Notes under the pieces: model-generated
Told to the model about the DNA's origin: nothing
The model's input: only the letters and a program-made list of their open reading frames with translations
Databases searched by the model: none
Shown here: positions 22,714-31,315 of the stretch, one piece after another
How positions within the stretch are numbered: position 1 is the first letter of the stretch
How the letters are laid out: every line of letters begins with the position of its first letter
DNA from: Pyxidicoccus caerfyrddinensis
GTDB taxonomy: Bacteria; Myxococcota; Myxococcia; Myxococcales; Myxococcaceae
Assembly: GCF_010894405.1 (NCBI RefSeq)
Contig: NZ_JAAIYA010000031.1
Coordinates: 1-52,565, forward strand
Direction of reading: 5' to 3'
DNA length: 52,565 bases
Program-made: the position numbers and the translations under genes

Positions 22714-24078
22714 ATGCACAGACGACAGGTTGGGCGTTCGATGCTGTGGGCCGCGGGCGTGCTGGCGCTGGCCAGCGGGTGCGGCGCGGAGAGTTCCTCC
22801 GCGCCCGAGCCGCTTCCGCTCGAAAGTCAGGCGCAGGGCGAGCTCGGGTATGACCCGGGGCCGGGGTGGAACCTCGGCTGGCAGGACGACTTCACCGGGA
22901 CGGCGCTGAATGGCGCGAACTGGACCGTGCTGACGAGCAACTACGACCCCGTCACCAACAACTGCAACTTCGGGACGGGCGAGCTGGAGTTCCCCCGCGC
23001 GCAGAACGTCACCGTCGGCGGCGGCAAGCTGGTCATCACCGCGGAGCGGACCGGGGATGGGCCCATGGACTCGCGTTGCACGGGCTACGGGCCGCGCTCG
23101 TTCTACTCGGGCCGCATCCACACGAAGGGGAAGGTGGAGCGGCGCTACGGGAAGCTCGTGGCCAGCATCAAGGTGCCGTCCGGCTACGGCATGTGGCCGG
23201 CGTTCTGGACGCTGGGCGGCAACATCTCCACGGTGGGCTGGCCGAGCTCGGGCGAAATCGACATCCTCGAGTGGCACTCCAATGAGCCGACGTGGATGAA
23301 GTCGGCGGTGCACTACTTCGCCAACGGGGCGGCGCAGCACTTCGGCACGGGCGCCAACCGGGGCTACAGCCTCGCGGACGGCTTCCACGTGTACGAGGTG
23401 GAGTGGACGGCGGGGCAGATGGTGTTCCGGCTGGACAACCAGGTTCGGGCCACCGCGGACTTCTTCCACAACCAGCCCGCGTTCCAGCAGAACCACTACA
23501 TCCTCCTGAACCTGGCGCTGGGCGGGAACTGGTACGGCAACGCGCCGGCCAGCTCCATCGCGCTCGCGTCGGGCGAGCGCAAGACGATGGAGGTGGAGTG
23601 GGTGCGCTGGTACGACGCGGGCAGCGTGCCGCCCGCGACGCTCACCAACCCCGGCTTCGAGTCCGGCATGACGGGCTGGGCGACGTGGAGCCCCAACGCC
23701 ACCGAGGCCGCGGACTTCAGCGAGACGTACAACGGCGGGCACTCGGGCAGCTACCACCTGACGCACTGGAACAACGGCTCGCCGTTCGAGGTGTGGACGT
23801 ACCAGGTCGCTTCGGGACTGCCCTCGGGCAACTACAAGGTCCGCGCGTGGGTGCGGAAGGGCGGCGCATTCGACATCGCGCGCCTCCAGGCGAAGACGTG
23901 CGGCGGCTGCGCGCCCGTGTACACGGACCTCGGGACGTATGGGGCGTGGACGCTCGTGGAGACGCCCGCCATCTCCGTCACCGGCGGCTCCCTGGAGCTG
24001 GGGTTCCACACGCGGGCCACGGTGGGGAACTCGGGCAACTTCATCCACATGGATGACGTGGAGCTCATCCGCCTCTGA
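22714..24078 (+). CDS. GH16 beta-glucanase (laminarinase-like) lipoprotein with C-terminal carbohydrate-binding domain
   Basis: The protein has 454 residues. The lipobox LASGC (Cys23) suggests a surface or outer-membrane lipoprotein. Residues ~45-300 form the GH16 jelly roll. The catalytic motif GEIDILEWHS gives E181 (nucleophile), D183 and E186 (acid/base), the ExDxxE form typical of beta-1,3- and beta-1,3(4)-glucanases. The Trp-rich cleft segment MWPAFWTLGG precedes it. Residues ~312-454 (LTNPGFESGMTGWATWSP...) resemble a CenC/CBM4-9-like binding module. GGAG lies 8 nt before the ATG. An AT-rich stretch at ~22,620-22,655 may hold its promoter. It plausibly attacks fungal or algal beta-glucan. 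The 3' end overlaps the convergent hydrolase gene by 14 bp. Confidence 0.93.
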   Translation: MHRRQVGRSMLWAAGVLALASGCGAESSSAPEPLPLESQAQGELGYDPGPGWNLGWQDDFTGTALNGANWTVLTSNYDPVTNNCNFGTGELEFPRAQNVTVGGGKLVITAERTGDGPMDSRCTGYGPRSFYSGRIHTKGKVERRYGKLVASIKVPSGYGMWPAFWTLGGNISTVGWPSSGEIDILEWHSNEPTWMKSAVHYFANGAAQHFGTGANRGYSLADGFHVYEVEWTAGQMVFRLDNQVRATADFFHNQPAFQQNHYILLNLALGGNWYGNAPASSIALASGERKTMEVEWVRWYDAGSVPPATLTNPGFESGMTGWATWSPNATEAADFSETYNGGHSGSYHLTHWNNGSPFEVWTYQVASGLPSGNYKVRAWVRKGGAFDIARLQAKTCGGCAPVYTDLGTYGAWTLVETPAISVTGGSLELGFHTRATVGNSGNFIHMDDVELIRL

Positions 24079-24850
24079 GGCTCACGAGGAAGCCATCGAG
24101 GGCCCGGTTGACGTCACCGGGCCGCTCGAGGTGCACCCAGTGGCTGCCTTCGCGGAGCACCTGGTGGGGGAAGCCCCTGCCCAGCCGGTGGAAGCTGTGC
24201 TCCGTGTCATTGGAGGGCAGCACCAGTGAGAGGGCGGGCCCGGGATAGCGCGCGAGCGCGGTGACGGGGTCGAAGCACAGGTGGGCGCGCTGGATGCCCA
24301 CCACCGCCTCCTTCGGTGTGGCGTCCAGGTCGCGCAGGAGTCGCTCCCGCACCTCGGGGACCGCGCCCACCATGCCCAGCCAGTCCTCCCGGATGACGCG
24401 CGCGTAGGCGTCCGACGCGAGCGACGCGATGTACGCCTCCTTGTCCGCCTCGGGGAAGTGACGCGAGTCGCTCATCGGGTCCACCAGCAGCAGGCCGGCG
24501 ACGCGCTCGGGCCAGGCCGCGGCGCAGGCCAGCGCCACGCCACCGCTGATGCTGTGGCCCACCAGGACGAAGCGCCCGAGCCCGAGCACCTCCGCCGCCG
24601 TGGCCACGTCCTGCGCGAGCGCCTCCAGGGAGTAGTCGCCGTCCCGAGGTGGCTCCGATCCTCCATGGCCGCGAAGCTCGACGGCCACCACGCGCCGGGA
24701 AGGGGCGAGGTGCCGGAACTGGGCCTCCCAGTGCGCCGCATTGCCGGCGAGGCCGTGGACGAAGACGACCGGCAGCGCGTCCGTGCTCGCGCCGGGGACG
24801 TCTACGACGCTCAGGCTCCCAGCCGGTCCGGCAATCCGTCGTGGCGTCAC
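24065..24850 (-). CDS. Alpha/beta hydrolase
   Basis: The protein has 261 residues starting at GTG 24850, which overlaps the upstream stop (GTGA), so it is coupled to the ABM-type gene. The alpha/beta-hydrolase fold shows the oxyanion segment VVFVHGLAGNAAHW, the nucleophile elbow GHSISGG with the serine at the centre, a likely acid in LLLVDPMSDSR or a later loop, and the catalytic His in REGSHWVHLERP near the C-terminus. The sequence is closest in style to small esterase or epoxide-hydrolase-like members; the substrate cannot be predicted. An in-frame upstream extension to 25198 is rejected because it would run antiparallel through the neighbouring gene in a different frame. Confidence 0.9.
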   Translation of the reverse strand: MTPRRIAGPAGSLSVVDVPGASTDALPVVFVHGLAGNAAHWEAQFRHLAPSRRVVAVELRGHGGSEPPRDGDYSLEALAQDVATAAEVLGLGRFVLVGHSISGGVALACAAAWPERVAGLLLVDPMSDSRHFPEADKEAYIASLASDAYARVIREDWLGMVGAVPEVRERLLRDLDATPKEAVVGIQRAHLCFDPVTALARYPGPALSLVLPSNDTEHSFHRLGRGFPHQVLREGSHWVHLERPGDVNRALDGFLVSLRGG

Positions 24851-25170
24851 GGGAGTGGGCCCGCCACCGAAGCGAAGGGTACTTCGTAGTGCGTCACGTG
24901 TAAGTCCTTGTCGATGAGGTAGCGGTCGTCCTCCGGGTAGAAGACGGCCTGCTCCGGGGAAGCGCCCGCGAAGCGGCGGATGGCGTCCATGGACTCCCAG
25001 AGCGTCACCAGGAGGAACTCGGCGCGCCCGTCGGAGACTCGCCGGAGGCAGTACGCGCCCAGGTTGCCCGGAGTGCCCCGGTAGTTCTTGAGTCCCGTCT
25101 GCTCCAGGTAGGCCTGGTACGCATCCGCGTCGGTCGCCGTCGTCACTCCGCGCCAGGTGCGGGCCAACAT
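24847..25170 (-). CDS. Antibiotic biosynthesis monooxygenase (ABM)-domain protein
   Basis: The protein has 107 residues, the usual size of a single ABM/ferredoxin-like domain. Conserved pattern: LARTWRGVT at the first strand, YLEQTGLKNYRGTPGNLGAY, FLLVTLWESMDAIRRFAG and YPEDDRYLIDKDLHVTHYEV. That arrangement is common in small dimeric proteins annotated as ABM or antibiotic-biosynthesis monooxygenase, many of which are not proven enzymes. Its stop overlaps the hydrolase start by 4 bp, so the two probably act on the same compound. The start is the ATG at 25170, where the family sequence begins. Confidence 0.88.
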   Translation of the reverse strand: MLARTWRGVTTATDADAYQAYLEQTGLKNYRGTPGNLGAYCLRRVSDGRAEFLLVTLWESMDAIRRFAGASPEQAVFYPEDDRYLIDKDLHVTHYEVPFASVAGPLP

Positions 25171-25240
25171 GGAAACACTCCTCGCTCTGGAGCCCCACCG
25201 TTGAGGCCCCGGTCTGCTCCCTAGCCGGTCCGCACTCCGG

Positions 25241-25792
25241 TTACAGCAGCAACCGCCACGACAGCCCGGCGAGCGTGGTGTAGCCGACCACGGCGCGCTC
25301 CACGCGGCCCTCGGACGACAGGAAGAACACGGTGGGGAAGGTGTCCACGCGCCAGTCGCGCTGGATGCCGTCATCCCCGAGCAGCACGGGGTAGTCCACG
25401 CCATGCTCCCGCGCGAAGACCCGCACGGCCTCCTCATTGTCGTAGGCCACCGCCACGGAGACCACGTGTGCGGAGTCACCCGCGAGGCGCTGGAGCAGCG
25501 ACAGGTTGGACGACTCCAGCTTGCAGACGCCGCACCAGGGGGCCCAGAAGGCCAGCACCACGGGCTTGCCGCGCAGTGCGTCCAATTGCACCGTGTCTCC
25601 GGACAGCGTGTGCAGGGTGAAGTCCGGCGCGGGCGTCCCGCCCCCGGGCAGGCGGCGCGTCTGCCACGCCGTCACCGCCGCGACGATGAGCGCCAGCAGG
25701 GCCAGGTCCACGCCCCAGCGCACCCACCAGCGGCGCCTCGCCATGTCCCAGGCGGCCCGCATCCGTCCCAGCGCTCCGGTACCGCCCAGCAT
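25241..25792 (-). CDS. TlpA/ResA-like membrane-anchored thioredoxin
   Basis: The protein has 183 residues. A single N-terminal membrane segment (VDLALLALIVAAVTAW) anchors a periplasmic thioredoxin domain. The active site is FWAPWCGVCKLES (WCxxC), and VDTFPTVFFL contains the cis-Pro region (FPT). The domain carries DFTLHTLSGDTVQL, typical of TlpA/ResA proteins. A role in reducing periplasmic disulfides, for example for cytochrome c or other redox proteins, is inferred from the family. The start may be the first ATG (25792) or an internal ATG at 25762; both place the membrane segment near the N-terminus. Confidence 0.88.
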   Translation of the reverse strand: MLGGTGALGRMRAAWDMARRRWWVRWGVDLALLALIVAAVTAWQTRRLPGGGTPAPDFTLHTLSGDTVQLDALRGKPVVLAFWAPWCGVCKLESSNLSLLQRLAGDSAHVVSVAVAYDNEEAVRVFAREHGVDYPVLLGDDGIQRDWRVDTFPTVFFLSSEGRVERAVVGYTTLAGLSWRLLL

Positions 25793-25830
25793 TCAACGCC
25801 TCCTCGGAGGCCGCCACGGTAACACCGGGA

Positions 25831-25856
25831 ACGGCCGCCCCGGGTGGGACGGCCGT
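25831..25856 (-). terminator. GC-rich hairpin after the HPF-like gene
   Basis: ACGGCCG and CGGCCGT form a perfect 7-bp stem with a 12-nt loop, 13 nt past the stop of the HPF-like gene on the minus strand. It separates that gene from the thioredoxin-like gene. No T-run follows. Confidence 0.4.
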
Positions 25857-25868
25857 CCCTGGCTCACG

Positions 25869-26234
25869 TCACGACAGGGCGGGCGCCTCCTCGGGCTGCC
25901 ACTCGGCCGTCCGCAGGCTCTCGCCGGCCGTCCGCTGGGCGCGGCCCACCGCCTTGCTGACCGCGTTGCTGGCCCGGTCCAGGGCCCGGTCCACCGCCGC
26001 CACGAGCGTGGTGTCCTTCGACTCCAGCGTCAGCTCCTTGCCGTGCTCCAGCCGCAGCGTCACCTTGCACGTCTTGTCCACGCCTCCGCGCGGGCCGTTG
26101 GTGTCCTCCAAGCGCAACACCACCTCCTTGACGCGGTCCGCCAGTCGGTCCAGCGCGAAGCGCACGCGGCGCTCGCAGTGGGTACGAAGGGTCTCGGTGA
26201 GGGGGATGTGACGGGCTCGGATTTCGATGCGCAT
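25869..26234 (-). CDS. HPF/RaiA family ribosome-associated protein, short form
   Basis: The protein has 121 residues. It starts MRIEIRARHIPLTETLRTHC, the beta-alpha start of the RaiA/HPF (sigma-54 modulation) fold, followed by VRFALDRLADRVKEVVLRLED and a second strand-helix unit (KTCKVTLRLEHGKELTLESKD, VDRALDRASNAV). The C-terminal dimerisation domain of long HPF is missing; only a short acidic tail is present. Family members bind the small ribosomal subunit and silence it under stress. The ATG at 26234 is chosen because the conserved first strand begins there. A strong terminator upstream isolates it from the T6SS operon, so it must use its own promoter. Confidence 0.82.
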   Translation of the reverse strand: MRIEIRARHIPLTETLRTHCERRVRFALDRLADRVKEVVLRLEDTNGPRGGVDKTCKVTLRLEHGKELTLESKDTTLVAAVDRALDRASNAVSKAVGRAQRTAGESLRTAEWQPEEAPALS

Positions 26235-26306
26235 CCAGGACGCTCCTTCTGGCCCCCCATTGGGCCTATCTCTTCTCTGTCCACGAGGAGCCTTTGGCGC
26301 AATTGC

Positions 26307-26352
26307 GAAAAACCCCCGTGGCACTTCGGAAAAACCGAAGGCACACGGGGGT
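26307..26352 (-). terminator. Intrinsic terminator at the end of the T6SS operon
   Basis: Read on the minus strand, ACCCCCGTG (26352-26344) pairs with CACGGGGGT (26320-26312). An inner CTTCGG/CCGAAG helix with a 5-nt loop stacks on it across a 3x3 internal loop. A run of T (TTTTT) follows directly. This is the clearest intrinsic terminator in the window and marks the 3' end of the transcription unit containing clpV and the lipoprotein gene. Confidence 0.85.
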
Positions 26353-26395
26353 AGGGTAGGACGAGGGAGCACCAGGCCCCACTTCAGGGCCGCGA

Positions 26396-27529
26396 CTACG
26401 GAGGCGTCGTCGTCGCCGTGGTGGCGGGCTTCTGGGACGTCTTGCCCGGCGCAGCCACCGTCTTCGTGGCGTTCGTCGCGGCCTTCGCCGCATCGGCGGG
26501 GGCCTTGGCCTTGTCCGCCGCGGGAGCCTCGGCGGTGGCCGTGTCGGCCTCGGTGGGCACCGGCTTCTTCTTCTCCGGGAGCGCGAAGATGGGCTTCTCC
26601 GGGACGGCCCGGGCGCCGATGCGCTCCTGCTGCTCCACCATGCGGGACCAGAGCGACGGCTTCGGGGCCAGCAGCGCGTTGTCCGCCAGCTCCAGCGTGC
26701 GCACGTCCTGCGCGCGGCGGTACAGACGCGGCGCCACGTCCGGCTGGCTCGGGTCCGAGTCACTCACCTGCACCTGCTCCTGCACGCTGATGCCCTTCTC
26801 GTCGTAGGTGAGCGTGGACGTCAGCTCGAACTTGCGGCGCAGCCCGTTGGGCAGCTCGAACTCCAGCTCGCGCGACAGCGGGAACCACGCGGCGCCCAGG
26901 CACGCGCGGGCCTTGTCGGACACGGACTCGGTGAAGAAGCGGTTCTGCCGCAGCGGCATGATGCGCGCGTGCCGGCGGCACACCTCCTCGCCGTCCGTGG
27001 TGCAGGCGTCGCCCTCCGCGACGAGGATGTTCGTGCCCTGCACCTTCTCCAGCCGCAGCTTCGCGTTCTTCGGCATGGCGCGCAGCGAGCCCAGCGCGTC
27101 CACGCGGAAGCCCTGCTCGGTCGTCTCCACCAGCGCCACCGGCCCGAGGGCCTCGCCGTTGGTGAAGCGCCGCGTAATCACCCACACCAGCCGCTGCCCG
27201 GCCTGGAGCGTCTCCATCACCAGGTCCTCCTCCGTCAGCTTCTCCGGAGGGGGCAGGGGGAGGGAGTCGGGGCCGGCCTCCACGCACTCGTCGGCGGCGG
27301 GGTCTTGAGACCAGACCGGAGCGCCCGTGCAGTCCACCGCGGGGCGGGGCGCCGCGCCGGTGTCCTTGTCATAGCCGTGCAGCAGCAGCGCGAACCATGT
27401 GTCCGGCGTGGGGAAGGAGCGCGCGTTGGCGCCCGCCTCGGCGAAGCACATCGACGACGGTTTTTGCGCGGTGGCGCAGCCGGCCAGCAGGGACAGCGCC
27501 ACGGCGGAGACCTGGAGCGTTCGTTTCAT
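26396..27529 (-). CDS. T6SS-linked lipoprotein of unknown function with Ala/Lys/Pro-rich tail
   Basis: The protein has 377 residues. The signal sequence ends in a lipobox (LSLLAGC), so outer- or inner-membrane anchoring on the periplasmic side is expected. Residues ~25-290 form a globular region with several cysteines (VDCTGAPVW, GDACTTDGEEVCRRH, KARACLGAAW). The last ~75 residues are low complexity, rich in Ala, Lys, Thr and Pro (KAKAPADAAKAATNATKT), resembling a cell-wall-spanning or nucleic-acid-like basic tail. It starts 8 nt after the clpV stop and ends just before the operon terminator, so it is the last gene of the T6SS unit. It does not match any Tss or Tag family known to me. Confidence 0.75.
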   Translation of the reverse strand: MKRTLQVSAVALSLLAGCATAQKPSSMCFAEAGANARSFPTPDTWFALLLHGYDKDTGAAPRPAVDCTGAPVWSQDPAADECVEAGPDSLPLPPPEKLTEEDLVMETLQAGQRLVWVITRRFTNGEALGPVALVETTEQGFRVDALGSLRAMPKNAKLRLEKVQGTNILVAEGDACTTDGEEVCRRHARIMPLRQNRFFTESVSDKARACLGAAWFPLSRELEFELPNGLRRKFELTSTLTYDEKGISVQEQVQVSDSDPSQPDVAPRLYRRAQDVRTLELADNALLAPKPSLWSRMVEQQERIGARAVPEKPIFALPEKKKPVPTEADTATAEAPAADKAKAPADAAKAATNATKTVAAPGKTSQKPATTATTTPP

Positions 27530-27537
27530 GGGTTCTC

Positions 27538-30177
27538 TCAGGCATTGGCGAACTGGAGGTCCCAGTCGCCTTCCGCGGTCAGGGCCACATGCAGCTTCGG
27601 GGGCACCGCGCCGCCCACCAGGTGCTGCAACAGCTCACGGGAGAGCACGGGCATCAGCGAGCCCTGGAGGATCTGCTCCATGTTGCGCGCTCCCATCTCG
27701 GACTCCGTGCACCGGCGCGCCAGCTCGTCGAGCAGGTCCGGCGCCAGCGTCGTCTCCACGTTGTGGGCGGCCCGCAGACGGCCCACCAGCTTCGCCAGCT
27801 TCATCTCGGCAATCTGGCGCATCACGTCGCGCTGCACCGGACCGAAGGGCACAATCGTCATGCGCGCCAGCAGCGCCGGCTTGAAGTGCTTGCTGAGCGC
27901 GGGGCGGATGGCCGCCACCACCTGCTCGGTGGTGGGCTCCGCGAAGTCCTCGTACATCCGCATCACCGCGTCCGAGCCCAGGTTGCTGGTGAGGATGATG
28001 ACGGTGTTCTTGAAGTCCACCTGCCGGCCTTCACCGTCCGTCAGCGAGCCCTTGTCGAAGACCTGGTAGAAGAGGTTCATCACCTCCAGGTCGGCCTTCT
28101 CGCACTCGTCCAGCAGCACCACGGAGTAGGGGCGCTGGCGCACGGCCTCCGTCAGCAGGCCGCCCTCGCCGTAGCCCACGTAGCCCGGCGGCGAGCCGAT
28201 GAGCCGGCTCACCGTGTGCTTCTCCTGGAACTCGCTCATGTTGAGCGTCGTCATGAAGCGCTCGCCGCCGTAGAGCGTGTCCGCGAGCGCCAGCGCCGTC
28301 TCCGTCTTGCCCACGCCGCTGGGGCCCACGAAGAGCATGACGCCAATCGGTGTGTCCGGGTTGCGGATGCCCGCCTGGGAGATGCGGATGATTTCCGCCA
28401 CCTTCTTGAGCCCCGCCTCCTGGCCGCGCACGCGCGAGCGCAGCTTGTCCTCCAGCGTCAGCACCGAGGCGAGCAAGTCACTGCGCATCTTCCCCACGGG
28501 CACGCCCGTCCAGCCCGCCACCACCCGCGCGACGATGTCCGCGTCCACGTCCGCGTGCACCAGCGGCACCTCGCCGCGCACGTCGGCCAGCTTCTTCGCC
28601 GCCGCGTCCACCGCCTCCTTCAGCGCCGCGGTGTCCGCCTCCGGCTTCGCCTCGCGCAGCGCCTTGCGCGCCTCCATCAGCGCCGCCACCGCCGTGCGCT
28701 CCGTCTCCCAGCGCGCGTGCAGCGTGGCCCGCGCGTCCTGCGTGGCGCGCAGCTTCTCCAGCGCCTCGTTGAGGGCGTCCTGCTCGTCCTCGCCGCCGGT
28801 GCCCTCCGCCAGGTCTCGCTTGCGCGCGTCGCGCTCGCGCTCCAGCGCGGCAATCTCCTGGTCCAGCGCCACCAGTTCCTCGGGGCGCGTGGACAGCTCA
28901 ATCTTCACGCGGGCCGCGGACGTGTCGAGCAGGTCCACCGCCTTGTCCGGCAGCTGCCGGCCGGAGATGTAGCGGCTGGACAGGCGCACCGCGGCGCTGA
29001 CGGCCTCGTCGCGGATGATGACGCCGTGGGCCGCCTCGTAGGTGGGGCGCAGGCCGCGCAGCATCAGCTCCGCGTCCTCCACGCTCGGCTCCTCCACCTT
29101 CACCGGCTGGAAGCGCCGCTCCAGCGCCGCGTCCTTCTCGAAGTACTTCTTGTACTCGGCCCACGTGGTGGCGGCGATGGTGCGCAGCTCGCCGCGCGCC
29201 AGCGCCGGCTTGAGCAGGTTGGACGCGTCCGTGCCGCCCTGCGAGCCGCCCGCGCCGATGATGGTGTGCGCCTCGTCGATGAACAGGATGATGGGCGTGG
29301 GGGACGCCTTCACCTCGGCGATGACGGCCTTGAGCCGGTTCTCGAACTCGCCGCGCACGCCCGCGCCCGCCTGGAGCAGGCCCAAATCGAGGCCCAGCAG
29401 CTCCACGTTCTTCAGCGCGTCCGGCACCTCGCCGCGCACAATCGCCCAGGCCATGCCCTCGACGAGCGCCGTCTTGCCCACGCCGGGCTCGCCCACCAGG
29501 ATGGGGTTGTTCTTCCGGCGGCGGGAGAGGATGTCCACCATCTGCCGGATTTCACGGTGCCGGCCGAAGATGGGGTCGATCTTCCCCTCGCGCACCCGGC
29601 CCGTGAAGGACGTGGCGAAGCGCTTGAGCGCCTCGTCCCCGCGCCCGCCCGGCGCACCGGCCGCGCCACCCCCCGCGGCGGCGGCGTCCGCGGAGGCCAC
29701 CTCCACATTCTCCGGAGAGGGGCGCAGCACCACGTCGAGCGAGGACATCAGCTCGTCGCGGCTGATGGCGTCCAGCTCCTGGAACAGCTCCGCGGTGTAG
29801 CGCGAGCGCCGGCTGATGAACTGGGCGAACAGCACGCCCGAGCGCAGCCGCGTGGCGCCCTGCTCCACGGAGGCCAGCAGCCACGCCTCCTCGAACCACT
29901 GGAAGAGCGTCTCGGAGAACACGGGCCGGCCCGCACTTCCGGCACGCAGCCCCTGCACGGCGCGCTCCATGCTGGCCAGCAGCGTGCGGCGGTCCACGCC
30001 GAACTGCTGGAGGATGCGCGCGACGTCCGAGTCCTCGGGCTCCAGCATCTGCACGAGCATGTGCTCGGGCACGATTTCGTAGAACCGCCCGGCGCTCGCA
30101 CGGGCCACCGCGGCCTCGAGCAGACGGGTAGAGGTCGGCGTCAGACGACGGACGAGCGCTTTCGGATCGACGCGAAT
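27538..30177 (-). CDS. tssH: Type VI secretion ATPase ClpV/TssH
   Basis: ClpV disassembles contracted TssB/TssC sheaths. Domain 1: GEPGVGKTALVEG, ILFIDEAHT, RRFQPV fingers. A long middle region of charged helices follows, then domain 2: GPSGVGKTETALALA, VVLLDECEKA, the pore motif GYVGYGEGG and LTSNLGSD. All ATPase residues are intact, in contrast to the three paralogs at 5-14 kb. Start: the first standard start codon is GTG at 30108, but the preceding 23 codons (30177-30109) translate as IRVDPKALVRRLTPTSTRLL..., the conserved first helix of the Clp N-domain. No ATG, GTG or TTG precedes them in frame, so an ATT at 30177 (GGGGG 5 nt upstream) or CTG at 30189 may be used. The lipoprotein gene follows after 8 nt. 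Confidence 0.93.
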   Translation of the reverse strand: MRVDPKALVRRLTPTSTRLLEAAVARASAGRFYEIVPEHMLVQMLEPEDSDVARILQQFGVDRRTLLASMERAVQGLRAGSAGRPVFSETLFQWFEEAWLLASVEQGATRLRSGVLFAQFISRRSRYTAELFQELDAISRDELMSSLDVVLRPSPENVEVASADAAAAGGGAAGAPGGRGDEALKRFATSFTGRVREGKIDPIFGRHREIRQMVDILSRRRKNNPILVGEPGVGKTALVEGMAWAIVRGEVPDALKNVELLGLDLGLLQAGAGVRGEFENRLKAVIAEVKASPTPIILFIDEAHTIIGAGGSQGGTDASNLLKPALARGELRTIAATTWAEYKKYFEKDAALERRFQPVKVEEPSVEDAELMLRGLRPTYEAAHGVIIRDEAVSAAVRLSSRYISGRQLPDKAVDLLDTSAARVKIELSTRPEELVALDQEIAALERERDARKRDLAEGTGGEDEQDALNEALEKLRATQDARATLHARWETERTAVAALMEARKALREAKPEADTAALKEAVDAAAKKLADVRGEVPLVHADVDADIVARVVAGWTGVPVGKMRSDLLASVLTLEDKLRSRVRGQEAGLKKVAEIIRISQAGIRNPDTPIGVMLFVGPSGVGKTETALALADTLYGGERFMTTLNMSEFQEKHTVSRLIGSPPGYVGYGEGGLLTEAVRQRPYSVVLLDECEKADLEVMNLFYQVFDKGSLTDGEGRQVDFKNTVIILTSNLGSDAVMRMYEDFAEPTTEQVVAAIRPALSKHFKPALLARMTIVPFGPVQRDVMRQIAEMKLAKLVGRLRAAHNVETTLAPDLLDELARRCTESEMGARNMEQILQGSLMPVLSRELLQHLVGGAVPPKLHVALTAEGDWDLQFANA

Positions 30178-30271
30178 GGGAGCCCCCAGAAAATGACAGC
30201 GATGGTGGACGGTATACCGGGCGGGCAGAGCGCCGTAAATCCCCGGCCCTCGTGCCCGCCCGCTCGGGATT

Positions 30272-31315
30272 TCATCTCGCCACGGGAACGCTGAGGTGTG
30301 TCTGCTGACTGTTGCCGAGCCATGTGTCCCGGCCCAGCTTGCTCGGCTCCTGGCGGGACAGGCGGAACTGCTGCTTCACGCCCTCGGTGAGCCCCAGCTC
30401 CAAATCGTACTCGAGCGGGTCCTTCACGAAGAGGGCCACCACCTCGCGCACCAGGGGCAGCAGGTCTCCCTCCGGCATCAGGCGCCGGTAGGCGCGCGGC
30501 GGCAGCGGGCTGACGTGGATTTGAATCTTCCCCGTCCGGTCGAAGGCCTTGCCGCCCAGGAGCATGTTGCGCCCGAGGATGTTGTTCAGGCGGCCCAGTT
30601 GCACCCGGGCGTCGATGTCCACCCAGCGGCCCACGAACTGGCGCACCGTGACGCGCGCCCCCTCCAGGTCGTCGCCCATGACGTCCTGGAGCGCCACCTC
30701 CAGCTGCTCCGCCGTGCGGAAGCGCCCGGCCAGCAACGGGGCGATGCGAAGCAGGCGCCAGGTCGGCAGCTTGCCCTCATGGGGCTTCTCGTACGTGTCG
30801 AAGCCGCCCAGCGCCAACAGCCGCTTGGACCACTGGTCCTTGAAGGACGTGTCCGTCTCGCTGGTGACGCGGTACTTGGACTCAATCCGGTACAGCAGCG
30901 ACAGCAGCCGGTGGTGGAAGAGGTCCAGGAACTCGCGCCGCACCGGGTAGTCCGGGTCCTCCTGCGCGACCTCCTCCGCGAGGTAGTGGGGGAGGGGGCT
31001 CACCGAGCCCGTCAGGCCGAGGAAGCTCGTCACCACCTCGAACAGCGGCCGCTTGGAGAACGGGTCGTCCGCGCGGACCAGCACCTCGTGCAGCGTCACC
31101 TCCTTCACGTCGCCGCTGGGAAAGCCCAGGGACGGGTCGTGCCGGAAGCGAATCATCTCCTCGTTGACGGGGCCGGGCCCGCCCACGCGCACGGCCTCGG
31201 CCGTCAGCCGCTCCAGGTAGGCCACCAGGGGGAAGAAGCCCGCCCGGGGCGCCATCTCCGCCAGCTGACGCGCCGCCGCTACAAGAGCGTCTGAGTTCCG
31301 TTCCTCGGAAGCCAC
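30272..31315 (-). CDS. tssG: T6SS baseplate subunit TssG
   Basis: The protein has 347 residues, normal for TssG. Typical segments are FFPLVAYLERL near the N-terminus, RFRHDPSLGFPSGDV, FLGLTGSVSPLPHYLAE (the conserved FlGl.G..g.LP.hy motif), FLDLFHHRLLSLLYR and LGRNMLLGGKAFDRTGKI. TssG forms the TssE-TssF2-TssG wedge of the baseplate. The GTG start at 31315 lies inside the 3' end of tssF (37-bp overlap), indicating translational coupling. Confidence 0.95.
   Translation of the reverse strand: MASEERNSDALVAAARQLAEMAPRAGFFPLVAYLERLTAEAVRVGGPGPVNEEMIRFRHDPSLGFPSGDVKEVTLHEVLVRADDPFSKRPLFEVVTSFLGLTGSVSPLPHYLAEEVAQEDPDYPVRREFLDLFHHRLLSLLYRIESKYRVTSETDTSFKDQWSKRLLALGGFDTYEKPHEGKLPTWRLLRIAPLLAGRFRTAEQLEVALQDVMGDDLEGARVTVRQFVGRWVDIDARVQLGRLNNILGRNMLLGGKAFDRTGKIQIHVSPLPPRAYRRLMPEGDLLPLVREVVALFVKDPLEYDLELGLTEGVKQQFRLSRQEPSKLGRDTWLGNSQQTHLSVPVAR

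Noticed and set aside
25869..26372. Longer start for the HPF-like gene through 26372
   Set aside because: The added 46 codons would translate the terminator hairpin, and the conserved first strand begins at the ATG at 26234.
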